8,495 nucleotides of DNA from Pirellulales bacterium. Its GTDB lineage: Bacteria > Planctomycetota > Planctomycetia > Pirellulales > Thermoguttaceae. The translations under genes and the position numbers were made by a program. The first letter of the stretch is position 1, and every line of letters begins with the position of its first letter. Where the stretch lies: NCBI GenBank assembly GCA_030642635.1, contig DAOWNK010000133.1, positions 1 through 8,495 on the forward strand, written 5' to 3'. Under the pieces are notes generated by a model that did no database searches, was not told where the DNA came from, and was given only the letters and a program-made list of their open reading frames with translations. Positions 1 to 5,889 of the stretch are shown here, one piece after another.

Positions 1-51
1 GGTTACAATACGGTGTTTACAGCTAAGTCCCGTCGGCCCCTTAGCCAGTGC

Positions 52-1215
52 ATGAGTGACCGTGTGAAAAATGTCGTTGTGCTGGGTTCGACCGGGAGTA
101 TCGGCCGCAGTACCTTGGAGGTAATCGCTGCCTCGGACGGCAAATTGCGTGCGGTGGCGCTATCGGCACATTCCGGCACGAAGCTGCTGGAACAGCAGGC
201 CCGAGCGGTCCGGCCAAGACAGATCGTCGTGACCGACCCGGACGCGGCCGCCCGGCACGACTTCTCCTCGCTGCCGGACGGCGTCGAGTTGCTCGTCGGC
301 CCGGATGCGATTGCCGAGGTGGTCACCCAGGACGATGTCGATATAGTGGTTTCGGCCATTGTCGGCAGCGCCGGGTTGCAAGGCACCTGGGCGGCGCTGG
401 AGGCCGGCAAGACAGTTGCACTGGCGAACAAGGAGAGCCTGGTTGTCGGCGGGCCTTTGGTGACAAAACTGGCCAAACAACGCCAGGCAATCCTACTGCC
501 GGTAGACAGCGAGCACAGCGCAATCTTCCAGGCATTGCAGGCGGGCCGTCGCGAGGAGGTACGCCGGGTGGTGCTCACCGCCAGCGGCGGGCCGTTCCGC
601 AACTACACCGACGAGCAGTTGGAGCGGGTAACGGTGGCCGAGGCGCTGGCGCATCCCACCTGGGACATGGGCCGGAAGATTACGGTCGATTCGGCCACGA
701 TGATGAACAAGGCGCTGGAGATCATCGAGGCCCGATGGCTGTTCGACCTTGACGCGGACCAGATCGGCGTGGTGATTCATCCGCAATCGGTCGTCCATTC
801 TATGGTAGAATATATAGACGGTTCGGTCATTGCACAGATGAGTCCTCCGGACATGAAGCTGCCGATCCAATATGCGTTAAGCTGGCCGCGGCGGTGCGAG
901 GGAACGGCGTCGAAGTTGGATTGGGGCAGTGCGATGACACTTCAGTTCGAGCCGCCGGACTTCGAGCGGTTCGGTGCGTTGCGGCTTGGCCTGGAGGCGG
1001 CCGGCGCGGGCGGCACCGCCGGTGCAGTGCTAAACGGTGCGAACGAGGCCGCCGTGGCTGCGTTCCTAGACGGAAAACTTGGGTTCAGCCGGATTGTGCC
1101 GGCGTGCCGAGAAATACTTGAACATCACAACTTCGACCCAAATCCGACGCTACAGCAGGTGCTCGAGGCGGACGGTTGGGCCAGACGGGAGATAATACGT
1201 TGGATTTGTGCCTGA
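52..1215 (+). CDS. dxr: 1-deoxy-D-xylulose 5-phosphate reductoisomerase (IspC/DXR)
   Basis: This cytosolic enzyme converts 1-deoxy-D-xylulose 5-phosphate to 2-C-methyl-D-erythritol 4-phosphate with NADPH and a divalent metal, the committed step of the MEP isoprenoid pathway. Numbering from ATG 52 (387 aa, normal for the family), residues 11-18 hold the Rossmann dinucleotide loop LGSTGSIG. ANKES is at 125-129, and VDSEHSA at 151-157 supplies probable metal ligands D152 and E154. HPTW is at 201-204, followed by DSATMMNKALE at 213-223 with E223 as the likely third acidic ligand, and NGANE at 328-332. ATG 52 is chosen because the conserved family N-terminus starts just after it. An in-frame GTG at 13 would add 13 unconserved residues. 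Neither start has a clear Shine-Dalgarno site. The 3' end overlaps or nearly touches rseP, suggesting co-transcription. The family call is secure; the start is slightly less so. Confidence 0.97.
   Translation: MSDRVKNVVVLGSTGSIGRSTLEVIAASDGKLRAVALSAHSGTKLLEQQARAVRPRQIVVTDPDAAARHDFSSLPDGVELLVGPDAIAEVVTQDDVDIVVSAIVGSAGLQGTWAALEAGKTVALANKESLVVGGPLVTKLAKQRQAILLPVDSEHSAIFQALQAGRREEVRRVVLTASGGPFRNYTDEQLERVTVAEALAHPTWDMGRKITVDSATMMNKALEIIEARWLFDLDADQIGVVIHPQSVVHSMVEYIDGSVIAQMSPPDMKLPIQYALSWPRRCEGTASKLDWGSAMTLQFEPPDFERFGALRLGLEAAGAGGTAGAVLNGANEAAVAAFLDGKLGFSRIVPACREILEHHNFDPNPTLQQVLEADGWARREIIRWICA
1187..1191 (+). promoter_or_regulatory. Shine-Dalgarno site supporting a TTG start of rseP
   Basis: GGGAG at 1187-1191 lies 8 nt upstream of an in-frame TTG at 1200, inside the last codons of dxr. 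This is why TTG 1200 is preferred over the upstream TTG 1176 and the downstream ATG 1242, which has no convincing site. Confidence 0.5.
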
Positions 1216-3272
1216 TTGCGTCCGGTTGGTTGGACCCCGGTATGTGGATCGCCGTTGCGAAGGTCGTCGTCGGCCTTGGCATGGTCATCTTTGTCCACGA
1301 GTTGGGGCACTTTGTGGTCGCCAAACTGTGCGGCGTGAAGTGCGAGAAGTTCTATCTGGGGTTCGACATCGGCGGATGGCGATTCTGTCGGCTCACCTTG
1401 GGAGAGACGGAATACGGGATCGGCATACTGCCGCTGGGCGGATACGTCAAAATGCTCGGCCAGGAGGACAACCCCGCCAAGCTGCAAGAGGAGATCGATC
1501 GGGCAAAACAGGACGACACCACGACGTGTAGCGGCGATGCTCGCACCGCGCGTAGTGAAAAGATCGACCCGAACGAGGCCGCCGCCGCGCTGTACGATCC
1601 ACGCAGCTTCCTGGCCAAAAGCGTGCCGAAGCGTATGGCCATCATCTCGGCCGGCGTGGTAATGAATCTTATCTTCGCGTTTCTGATGGCAATGGTCGCC
1701 TATAAGATGGGCGTGAAGCAGATTGTGTGCGGCGTGGGCGGGATCGTTCCGGGCAAAGCCGCTTGGATGGTCAACATGAAGGTGGGCGACCGGATTATCG
1801 AAATCGGCGGCCGTAAGGTCCAACGCTTCCGCGACCTGCGCGAGGCCGTCTCGCTGGGCGACATCGACAACGGGATTCCGATCGTCGTCAGCCGCCCGGG
1901 CGCCCAGCAGCCGTTGAAGTTCAACGTCATGCCCGACAGCTCCGGGTTGCTGCCGATAATCGGCGTGGTCAACCCATGGACCACCAGCCTGTTGCCCGAA
2001 GAAATAGCAGTTCGGCCCGGTTCCGCAGCGGCAAAGGCAAGGCCGAAATTCGAACTGGGCGACCGGATCGTCCGGATCGACGACGTGCCGATCGACGACT
2101 ACGCTCAGTTGCACTCGTGCCTGACGTTGCACAGCGATGAGACGCTGAAGGTTACCGTCGAGCGAAAGGACCAGGCAGTAACCATCGACGTGCCGCCAAA
2201 CCCCATGCGCCGGCTGGGGCTGGTAATGGAGTTGGGCGAGATCAGCGCGGTGCAGGAAGGCTCTCCGGCCGTAGCGGCGGGAATCCGACCGGGGGAGAAA
2301 ATCGTCAAGATCGACGGCCGACCGCCCGGCGACCCGATGACACTTGGCGATCGGCTCGGCCGACGCGCCGGCGAGACGATCACTCTGACCGTCGAGCGGG
2401 AAAGCAATACGGAACCGACGGTCGACTTGCCGATTACGCTGCGCCGGGCCGATTGGTACGAAACCCCGATGACCGACGGCGACCCGATGACCGCGCCCTC
2501 GCTTGGAATCGCATATCGTGTGCTGGGTCGGGTGCGTTCGGTTATCGACGGCTCTCCGGCAGCGGCGGCCGGGCTGCGCGCCGGAGATCGGATCGTTCGT
2601 GCGACGGTCATCCCGCCCGACAAAGATGCCATACCGCCGGACCTGCCGTTTGTTCAGAAGAAGACGACCGTCCGGTTCGGTCGTGAGCATCGCAACTGGC
2701 CGTCGTTCATCTACGCGTTGCAAGACACGCTGCCGGGCACCAGTGTTGAGCTTCAGTGGGTTCGGCGAGAACAGCGGCGCACTGCCGTGCTGACACCGGC
2801 CGAGGCCCAGGGGTGGTTCAACCCGGATCGCGGGTTCTTCTTCGAGCCGTTCTGCTTCTACCAGACCGCCGAGACGTGGGGCGAGGCGGCCGAACTGGGC
2901 GCCGAGGAGACAATCAACGCGACGCTGTTGGTCTACCGTTTTCTTCACAAGCTCGGCCGCCAGGTTTCGATTAAGGCGCTGGGCGGGCCGATAGCCATCT
3001 TCACCGTGGCCAAACGCGCCGCCGACGAAGGCACCGCCAAGCTGCTTATCTTCCTGACGCTGCTAAGCGCGAACCTGGCGGTCATCAACTTCCTGCCCAT
3101 CCCGCTGCTGGACGGCGGGCTGATGGTCTTTCTGATCTGGGAAGGCATTCGCGGAAAACCGGCCGACGAACGCGTGCAGGTCGTGCTGACCTACCTCGGG
3201 CTGATCTTCATCCTCAGCCTGATGGTTTGGGTCATCGGGCTGGACGTAGTCCGGCTGGTTTCGGGGTTTTAA
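1200..3272 (+). CDS. rseP: RseP-type site-2 zinc metalloprotease with about four PDZ domains
   Basis: This is an integral-membrane intramembrane protease of the RseP/S2P family, which in other bacteria cuts anti-sigma factors or remnant signal peptides within the membrane. Numbering from TTG 1200 (690 aa), the first membrane helix (about 16-36) carries the zinc motif HELGH at 33-37. GGYVKM lies near 80-85, the second helix near 147-168, and the NFLPIPLLDG motif at 630-639 provides the third zinc ligand, the Asp of LDG. The last helix is near 662-680. Between helices 2 and 3 I see four PDZ-like units at about 175-245, 252-332, 338-414 and 433-533. Three have a clear GDRI or GEKI strand after a G-x-A segment; the fourth contains an insertion. 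E. coli RseP has two PDZ domains and about 450 residues, so this protein is unusually long. A polar, charged insert of about 40 residues follows GGYVKM. The gene overlaps dxr by 16 nt if TTG 1200 is right; ATG 1242 is the alternative. Confidence 0.93.
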   Translation: MDLCLIASGWLDPGMWIAVAKVVVGLGMVIFVHELGHFVVAKLCGVKCEKFYLGFDIGGWRFCRLTLGETEYGIGILPLGGYVKMLGQEDNPAKLQEEIDRAKQDDTTTCSGDARTARSEKIDPNEAAAALYDPRSFLAKSVPKRMAIISAGVVMNLIFAFLMAMVAYKMGVKQIVCGVGGIVPGKAAWMVNMKVGDRIIEIGGRKVQRFRDLREAVSLGDIDNGIPIVVSRPGAQQPLKFNVMPDSSGLLPIIGVVNPWTTSLLPEEIAVRPGSAAAKARPKFELGDRIVRIDDVPIDDYAQLHSCLTLHSDETLKVTVERKDQAVTIDVPPNPMRRLGLVMELGEISAVQEGSPAVAAGIRPGEKIVKIDGRPPGDPMTLGDRLGRRAGETITLTVERESNTEPTVDLPITLRRADWYETPMTDGDPMTAPSLGIAYRVLGRVRSVIDGSPAAAAGLRAGDRIVRATVIPPDKDAIPPDLPFVQKKTTVRFGREHRNWPSFIYALQDTLPGTSVELQWVRREQRRTAVLTPAEAQGWFNPDRGFFFEPFCFYQTAETWGEAAELGAEETINATLLVYRFLHKLGRQVSIKALGGPIAIFTVAKRAADEGTAKLLIFLTLLSANLAVINFLPIPLLDGGLMVFLIWEGIRGKPADERVQVVLTYLGLIFILSLMVWVIGLDVVRLVSGF

Positions 3273-3276
3273 TATG

Positions 3277-3366
3277 AAGGGGGAAGGGGGGAGGGAGAAG
3301 GGGGAAGTTTTTGAAAACAACGTTGTTTGCGAGTTTTCAGACTGCCCCCTGGCCCCTGACCCCTGA
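3277..3366. repeat. Heptamer-array palindrome at the rseP/lipoprotein convergent junction
   Basis: On the + strand, AAGGGGG units start at 3277, 3284 and 3298, with GAGGGAG at 3291, all in one 7-nt register. A non-repeated spacer follows. It holds a perfect 14-nt palindrome AAACAACGTTGTTT at 3315-3328, and an overlapping inverted pair TGAAAAC (3312-3318) / GTTTTCA (3333-3339). The right arm is again 7-periodic: TGCCCCC 3343, TGGCCCC 3350, TGACCCC 3357. The array begins 4 nt after the rseP stop. The rest of the gap, 3367-3403, shows nothing recognisable. The G-runs at 3279-3304 fit the four-tract G-quadruplex pattern. It may help end transcription between converging genes, but no canonical U-tract terminator is seen. 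Confidence 0.8.
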
Positions 3367-3403
3367 TACATTTTGGATTCATGCCGCCTATCGCATACCG
3401 ACT

Positions 3404-4264
3404 TCACAACGGCAGCACATCCGACGGGCAGAACACCTCGTCGTGTTGCGTCTGCGAGAGCCGGATGACCAGTAGCTTCTGCTCCAGGCGGTCGGCCTGC
3501 TCGGTGAAGAAATGATGGCCGAGGCTGCCGGGTCGGCGGGAAAGACTGCCGAGGATCAACATATCGCCGGGTGAGAGCACAGCCTCCACGGCCACGTTGT
3601 CGAACACGCGGCGCGGCCGGCCGGTTTCCAGCCGCATTACACTCTGGTTGCCGACCCAGCGCTGTTTGGCCGTGTCGTGGTGCAGTTCCGGGACCAGTTC
3701 CAGCCGGACGCGGCCGTCGCGCTGCGGGAAGGTTTTTACGGCAAGCATTGCCTGTGCTTGATAGTACGTTTCTCCGCAGAGTCGGTCCGGCCGGCGGATC
3801 AGCACCGGCAATCGGTCATACATGCCGGAGGCGACGATCTCGCCGCGTCGGCCGGCGCGGAGTTGCAAGTGACGCCGCAGCACCCGAGGTTCGTCCTCCA
3901 AATCGACAGTCTCGGTCGAAAACGCCTCGCCGGTCGGCGGCGGTTTTTCATCAAGTTCCAGGAGTTTAGAAAGTATAAGAGGCATCTGCCCGCCGACCAG
4001 CCCGACGCGAAACCCGTTGCTCCTGAGCCGTTGTCTGAGTTGCGGCGGGAAGTGTTGCTCGTCGATCTCCTGCCACATCAGCGTGTTGACCTCCGGGTCG
4101 TCGAACGGGAACCGGACGAAGAAGATATCCAGCACGCAGCTATCCGGCGACATTTTCGGCGGTGTCAGCGGCGATTTGCCCGTCGTTTTGGTGATATTCG
4201 CACATCCCAACAGTGTCACTAAAACCGGCAGCAGCGAAGCAATTCGTCCAAAGAATGGCGGCAT
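3404..4264 (-). CDS. Predicted lipoprotein of unknown function
   Basis: I do not recognise the family. The 286-residue product starts with a short hydrophobic signal (about residues 8-19) ending in a lipobox-like LLGC with Cys at 21. This predicts a lipid-anchored envelope protein. A Pro/Thr/Lys-rich linker (about 25-40) follows, then a mixed alpha/beta body rich in Arg, Leu and Glu. The C-terminal part has a hydrophobic-strand pattern around VEAVLSPGDMLILGSLSRR (226-244), then LGHHFF at 248-253 and LLVIRL at 264-269. This faintly recalls the strand-turn-strand pattern of secretin C-terminal domains, but without clear secretin signatures, so I do not assign it. ATG 4264 is chosen because it places the signal peptide at the N-terminus; no Shine-Dalgarno site precedes it. 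It lies on the same strand as, and downstream of, the HELWH metallopeptidase, and converges with rseP. Codon use fits its neighbours. Confidence 0.75.
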   Translation of the reverse strand: MPPFFGRIASLLPVLVTLLGCANITKTTGKSPLTPPKMSPDSCVLDIFFVRFPFDDPEVNTLMWQEIDEQHFPPQLRQRLRSNGFRVGLVGGQMPLILSKLLELDEKPPPTGEAFSTETVDLEDEPRVLRRHLQLRAGRRGEIVASGMYDRLPVLIRRPDRLCGETYYQAQAMLAVKTFPQRDGRVRLELVPELHHDTAKQRWVGNQSVMRLETGRPRRVFDNVAVEAVLSPGDMLILGSLSRRPGSLGHHFFTEQADRLEQKLLVIRLSQTQHDEVFCPSDVLPL

Positions 4265-4332
4265 GGCTGGCAGGAGAGCGAAGACAGGAAAACAGCACCG
4301 GATTTGAGGCCGCCAGGGTAATCGCAGCCGGA

Positions 4333-4348
4333 CGGCATGTCAATGCCG
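4333..4348. repeat. Short perfect hairpin CGGCAT/ATGCCG
   Basis: A 6-bp stem, CGGCAT 4333-4338 with ATGCCG 4343-4348, closes a 4-nt GTCA loop upstream of the lipoprotein gene. No T-run follows on either strand, so a terminator role is doubtful. The rest of 4265-4361 shows nothing else I can name. Confidence 0.4.
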
Positions 4349-4361
4349 CTTGAAGGCGGGC

Positions 4362-4453
4362 GAAGGGGGAAGGGAGAAGGGAGAGGAGAGAGGAGGAAGG
4401 AGAGAGGAGAGAGGATTCATTGACTATGCCTACACCCCTTCTCCCTTCTCTCT
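4362..4453. repeat. 54-nt all-purine heptamer array with a pyrimidine counter-arm
   Basis: Positions 4362-4415 are uninterrupted purine, readable as 7-nt units in one register: AAGGGGG 4363, AAGGGAG 4370 and 4377, AGGAGAG 4384, AGGAGGA 4391, AGGAGAG 4398 and 4405. After a 20-nt spacer ending in ACA, an all-pyrimidine run occupies 4435-4453. AAGGGAGAAGGG (4370-4381) is perfectly complementary to CCCTTCTCCCTT (4436-4447). The pairing extends to 4364-4381 / 4436-4453 if two G-T pairs are allowed. It lies between the metallopeptidase stop (4463) and the lipoprotein start (4264), both on the - strand. Confidence 0.85.
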
Positions 4454-4462
4454 GCTTTGCTG

Positions 4463-5050
4463 CTATCCGACTCGCAGCAATTTCGGCGTCGGGATTTTCC
4501 GCCCGAAGATGCGGCCGTGGCGGGCCAGCAACTCGCAAAAATTGTATCGCAGGAACTCGTAAACCGACCCGGGCGGGTCAGAGGCCATGTAACAATCTAC
4601 CAGCACGGCCACCTGGGCGTCGTAACTCGCCTGCGAGGAGCCGTGCATGTGACACCGACCGGCGAACCGCCGCGAGTCGCCGTCGAACTTCGGACCGATG
4701 TGCCACAGTTCGTGGACCACCGTGGTCAGCTTCTCACGAAACTTCAGGTTGAGAAACCTCGGCAGGTAGAAGTTCAGTATGTAGAGCATCTCGCGGCCGT
4801 CGGTGCCGTGCAGGCGCTGCACGCCCCACTTCTGCCCGCGACGGACTTTGTGTATCCGACCGCCGGCAAAACGCATCGGCATTAGTGCGGCATACATCCC
4901 GTACTCGGAGGCCTTGCGAGTTTGCGAATAGCTGACGGCCACCCGGGCCATGTCGATGTGCCGCAGATCATCGACCCTAGCGGCCATGTCCCCGCATAAC
5001 CGACGCATATGGTCGGTGAAATCGAAACCCTGCCGACCGACCGTAGTCAT
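4463..5050 (-). CDS. Putative HExxH zinc metallopeptidase-like protein
   Basis: I do not recognise a named family with certainty. The 195-residue product has no signal peptide or membrane segment and is probably cytoplasmic. Its central helix carries TTVVHELWHI, with HELWH at residues 113-117, a typical zincin motif (two His ligands and a catalytic Glu). A further HG pair occurs at 136-137 within CHMHGSS, 19 residues after the second His. That spacing loosely resembles SprT-like proteins, where a third ligand lies in an HG motif, but the rest does not obviously match SprT. Upstream is a basic, aromatic-rich region including RRGQKWGVQRLHGTDGRE (70-87). The C-terminus ends in ELLARHGRIFGRKIP. 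ATG 5050 gives the longest sensible product but has no Shine-Dalgarno site and is almost touched by a heptamer repeat. The gene lies downstream of rplQ on the same strand, so it could receive read-through from the alpha operon. Peptidase activity is inferred from the motif only. Confidence 0.78.
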   Translation of the reverse strand: MTTVGRQGFDFTDHMRRLCGDMAARVDDLRHIDMARVAVSYSQTRKASEYGMYAALMPMRFAGGRIHKVRRGQKWGVQRLHGTDGREMLYILNFYLPRFLNLKFREKLTTVVHELWHIGPKFDGDSRRFAGRCHMHGSSQASYDAQVAVLVDCYMASDPPGSVYEFLRYNFCELLARHGRIFGRKIPTPKLLRVG

Positions 5051-5053
5051 GTA

Positions 5054-5159
5054 GATTGGGGATTGGGGATAGTGATTGAGAAAAGGGGAAGGGGGAAGGC
5101 GGAAGGGGGATGTTGTGAACCCCGAGTTTCCCCCTTCCGCCTTCCGCCTTCCGCCTTCC
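5054..5159. repeat. Heptamer-array element filling the rplQ/metallopeptidase gap
   Basis: The left edge has GATTGGG-type units (5054-5069) like those of the elements at 5753 and 7996. Purine units follow: AAGGGGG 5089, AAGGCGG 5096, AAGGGGG 5103. After an 18-nt spacer (5111-5128), the right arm contains CCTTCCG at 5133, 5140 and 5147 and a partial fourth copy at 5154-5159. The last copy ends on the first base of the rplQ stop codon complement (5159-5161). The arms form a perfect 17-bp inverted repeat, 5094-5110 with 5129-5145. The left edge is 3 nt from the metallopeptidase start codon. Confidence 0.9.
5083..5145 (-). terminator. Possible terminator hairpin after the alpha operon
   Basis: Read on the - strand after rplQ, the perfect 17-bp stem (5145-5129 with 5110-5094, 18-nt loop) is very GC-rich. 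It is followed by a pyrimidine stretch ending in CCCCTTTTCTC (about 5088-5078). The stem is strong, but the T-tract is short and delayed, so this is a weak match to an intrinsic terminator. The same structure belongs to the repeat family, so it may have no termination role. Confidence 0.3.
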
Positions 5160-5743
5160 TACTCGACGGTTTCGTCGAAATCGTCCTCGAACGCCGGTTT
5201 TGGCGCGGCGCGGCTGACGCGGTCGTGTGTGCCGACGAACTCGAGAATCGCCTGCGTGCCGGAATCACCCAGTCGCGGCTTGGCCAGCCGCAGCACCCGG
5301 GTGTAGCCGCCGGATCGGTCCTCGAAACGAGGCGCGATCTCATCGAACAGTATCCGGACCGCCTGCTTGTTGCCCAGCAGTTTCAACGCTCGCCGTCGGG
5401 CGGCCACCACCGGGGCAACCGTCCGGTTCCACTCACACCACTGGTCGCTGTTACGCCATGAACGCCATTTTTCGCTGTTGCGATCGACGTTCGGCTCGAG
5501 CTGATCGGCGGACTCCTGGTACGGCAAGGCGCGTCGGGCAATGGTAACGCATCGCTCGACCAGCGGCCGGACCTCCTTGGCCTTTTGCAGCGTAGTGATA
5601 ATGCGTCCCTTCACTTTCGGCGCGTTAGCGTCGAGTTCAGCGTCGCGCTCGGTCAGTATCAAGGCGCTGGCCAGACTCCGCAGCAACGCACGTTGATGGT
5701 TCGGATTACGGCCGAGTTTTCGGCCTCGTCGTTTGTGTCGCAT
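5159..5743 (-). CDS. rplQ: 50S ribosomal protein L17, with large internal insertion
   Basis: L17 binds domain III of 23S rRNA near the exit side of the large subunit. The N-terminus MRHKRRGRKLGR and the segment IAPRFEDRSGGYTRVLRL (about 136-153) are characteristic and fix both frame and start. The product has 194 residues, against about 120-130 in E. coli and many bacteria. Two insertions explain most of this: a short one near residues 35-48, and one of about 35-40 residues (74-112) rich in Trp, Arg and Ser around EKWRSWRNSDQWCEWNRT. An acidic C-terminal tail (DDFDETVE) is also extra. It is the last gene of the alpha operon, 146 nt after rpoA instead of the usual short spacing, because a repeat element fills the gap. 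No Shine-Dalgarno site precedes ATG 5743; the nearest upstream sequence is the repeat itself. Confidence 0.95.
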   Translation of the reverse strand: MRHKRRGRKLGRNPNHQRALLRSLASALILTERDAELDANAPKVKGRIITTLQKAKEVRPLVERCVTIARRALPYQESADQLEPNVDRNSEKWRSWRNSDQWCEWNRTVAPVVAARRRALKLLGNKQAVRILFDEIAPRFEDRSGGYTRVLRLAKPRLGDSGTQAILEFVGTHDRVSRAAPKPAFEDDFDETVE

Positions 5744-5752
5744 GGGATAATA

Positions 5753-5880
5753 GGGATTAGGGATTGGGGATTAGGAAGGAAGAAGAGAGAAGAGGAAGGA
5801 GAGAAGAGGTAAGGGATGAAAAACAAAATTCCAATCCCCAATCCCTTCCTCCCAATCCCTAATCCCTAATCCCCAATCCC
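5753..5880. repeat. Heptamer-armed dispersed element, copy 1 (rpoA-rplQ gap)
   Basis: On the + strand a left arm of GGGATTR units (5753-5775) is followed by a purine core in 7-nt register: AAGGAAG 5776, AAGAGAG 5783, AAGAGGA 5790, AGGAGAG 5797, AAGAGGT 5804, AAGGGAT 5811. A unique segment GATGAAAAACAAAATTCC (5816-5832) comes next. The right arm is CYAATCC units with one CTTCCTC variant, through 5880. Positions 5772-5838 match the reverse complement of 8032-8098 at 64 of 67 sites; the three differences are all A/G. The element ends 9 nt from the rpoA stop codon and 9 nt from the rplQ start codon. Confidence 0.93.
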
Positions 5881-5889
5881 TTCTTTCTA

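Noticed and set aside
13..51. GTG 13 as the start of dxr
   Set aside because: It adds 13 residues not expected in the family and has no ribosome binding site; ATG 52 sits directly before the conserved N-terminus.
1125..2948. A 607-codon open frame on the - strand opposite rseP
   Set aside because: It lies wholly antisense to well-conserved dxr/rseP sequence, has no recognisable domain, and has the Arg/His/Asp/Gln-rich composition expected of a mirror frame in GC-rich DNA.
4333..4348. Intrinsic terminator at the CGGCAT/ATGCCG hairpin
   Set aside because: The stem is only 6 bp and no T-run follows on either strand.
5753..5880. True telomeric repeat
   Set aside because: The GGGATTR units resemble telomere repeats only in pattern; they are short, internal and paired with the complementary arm in the same element.
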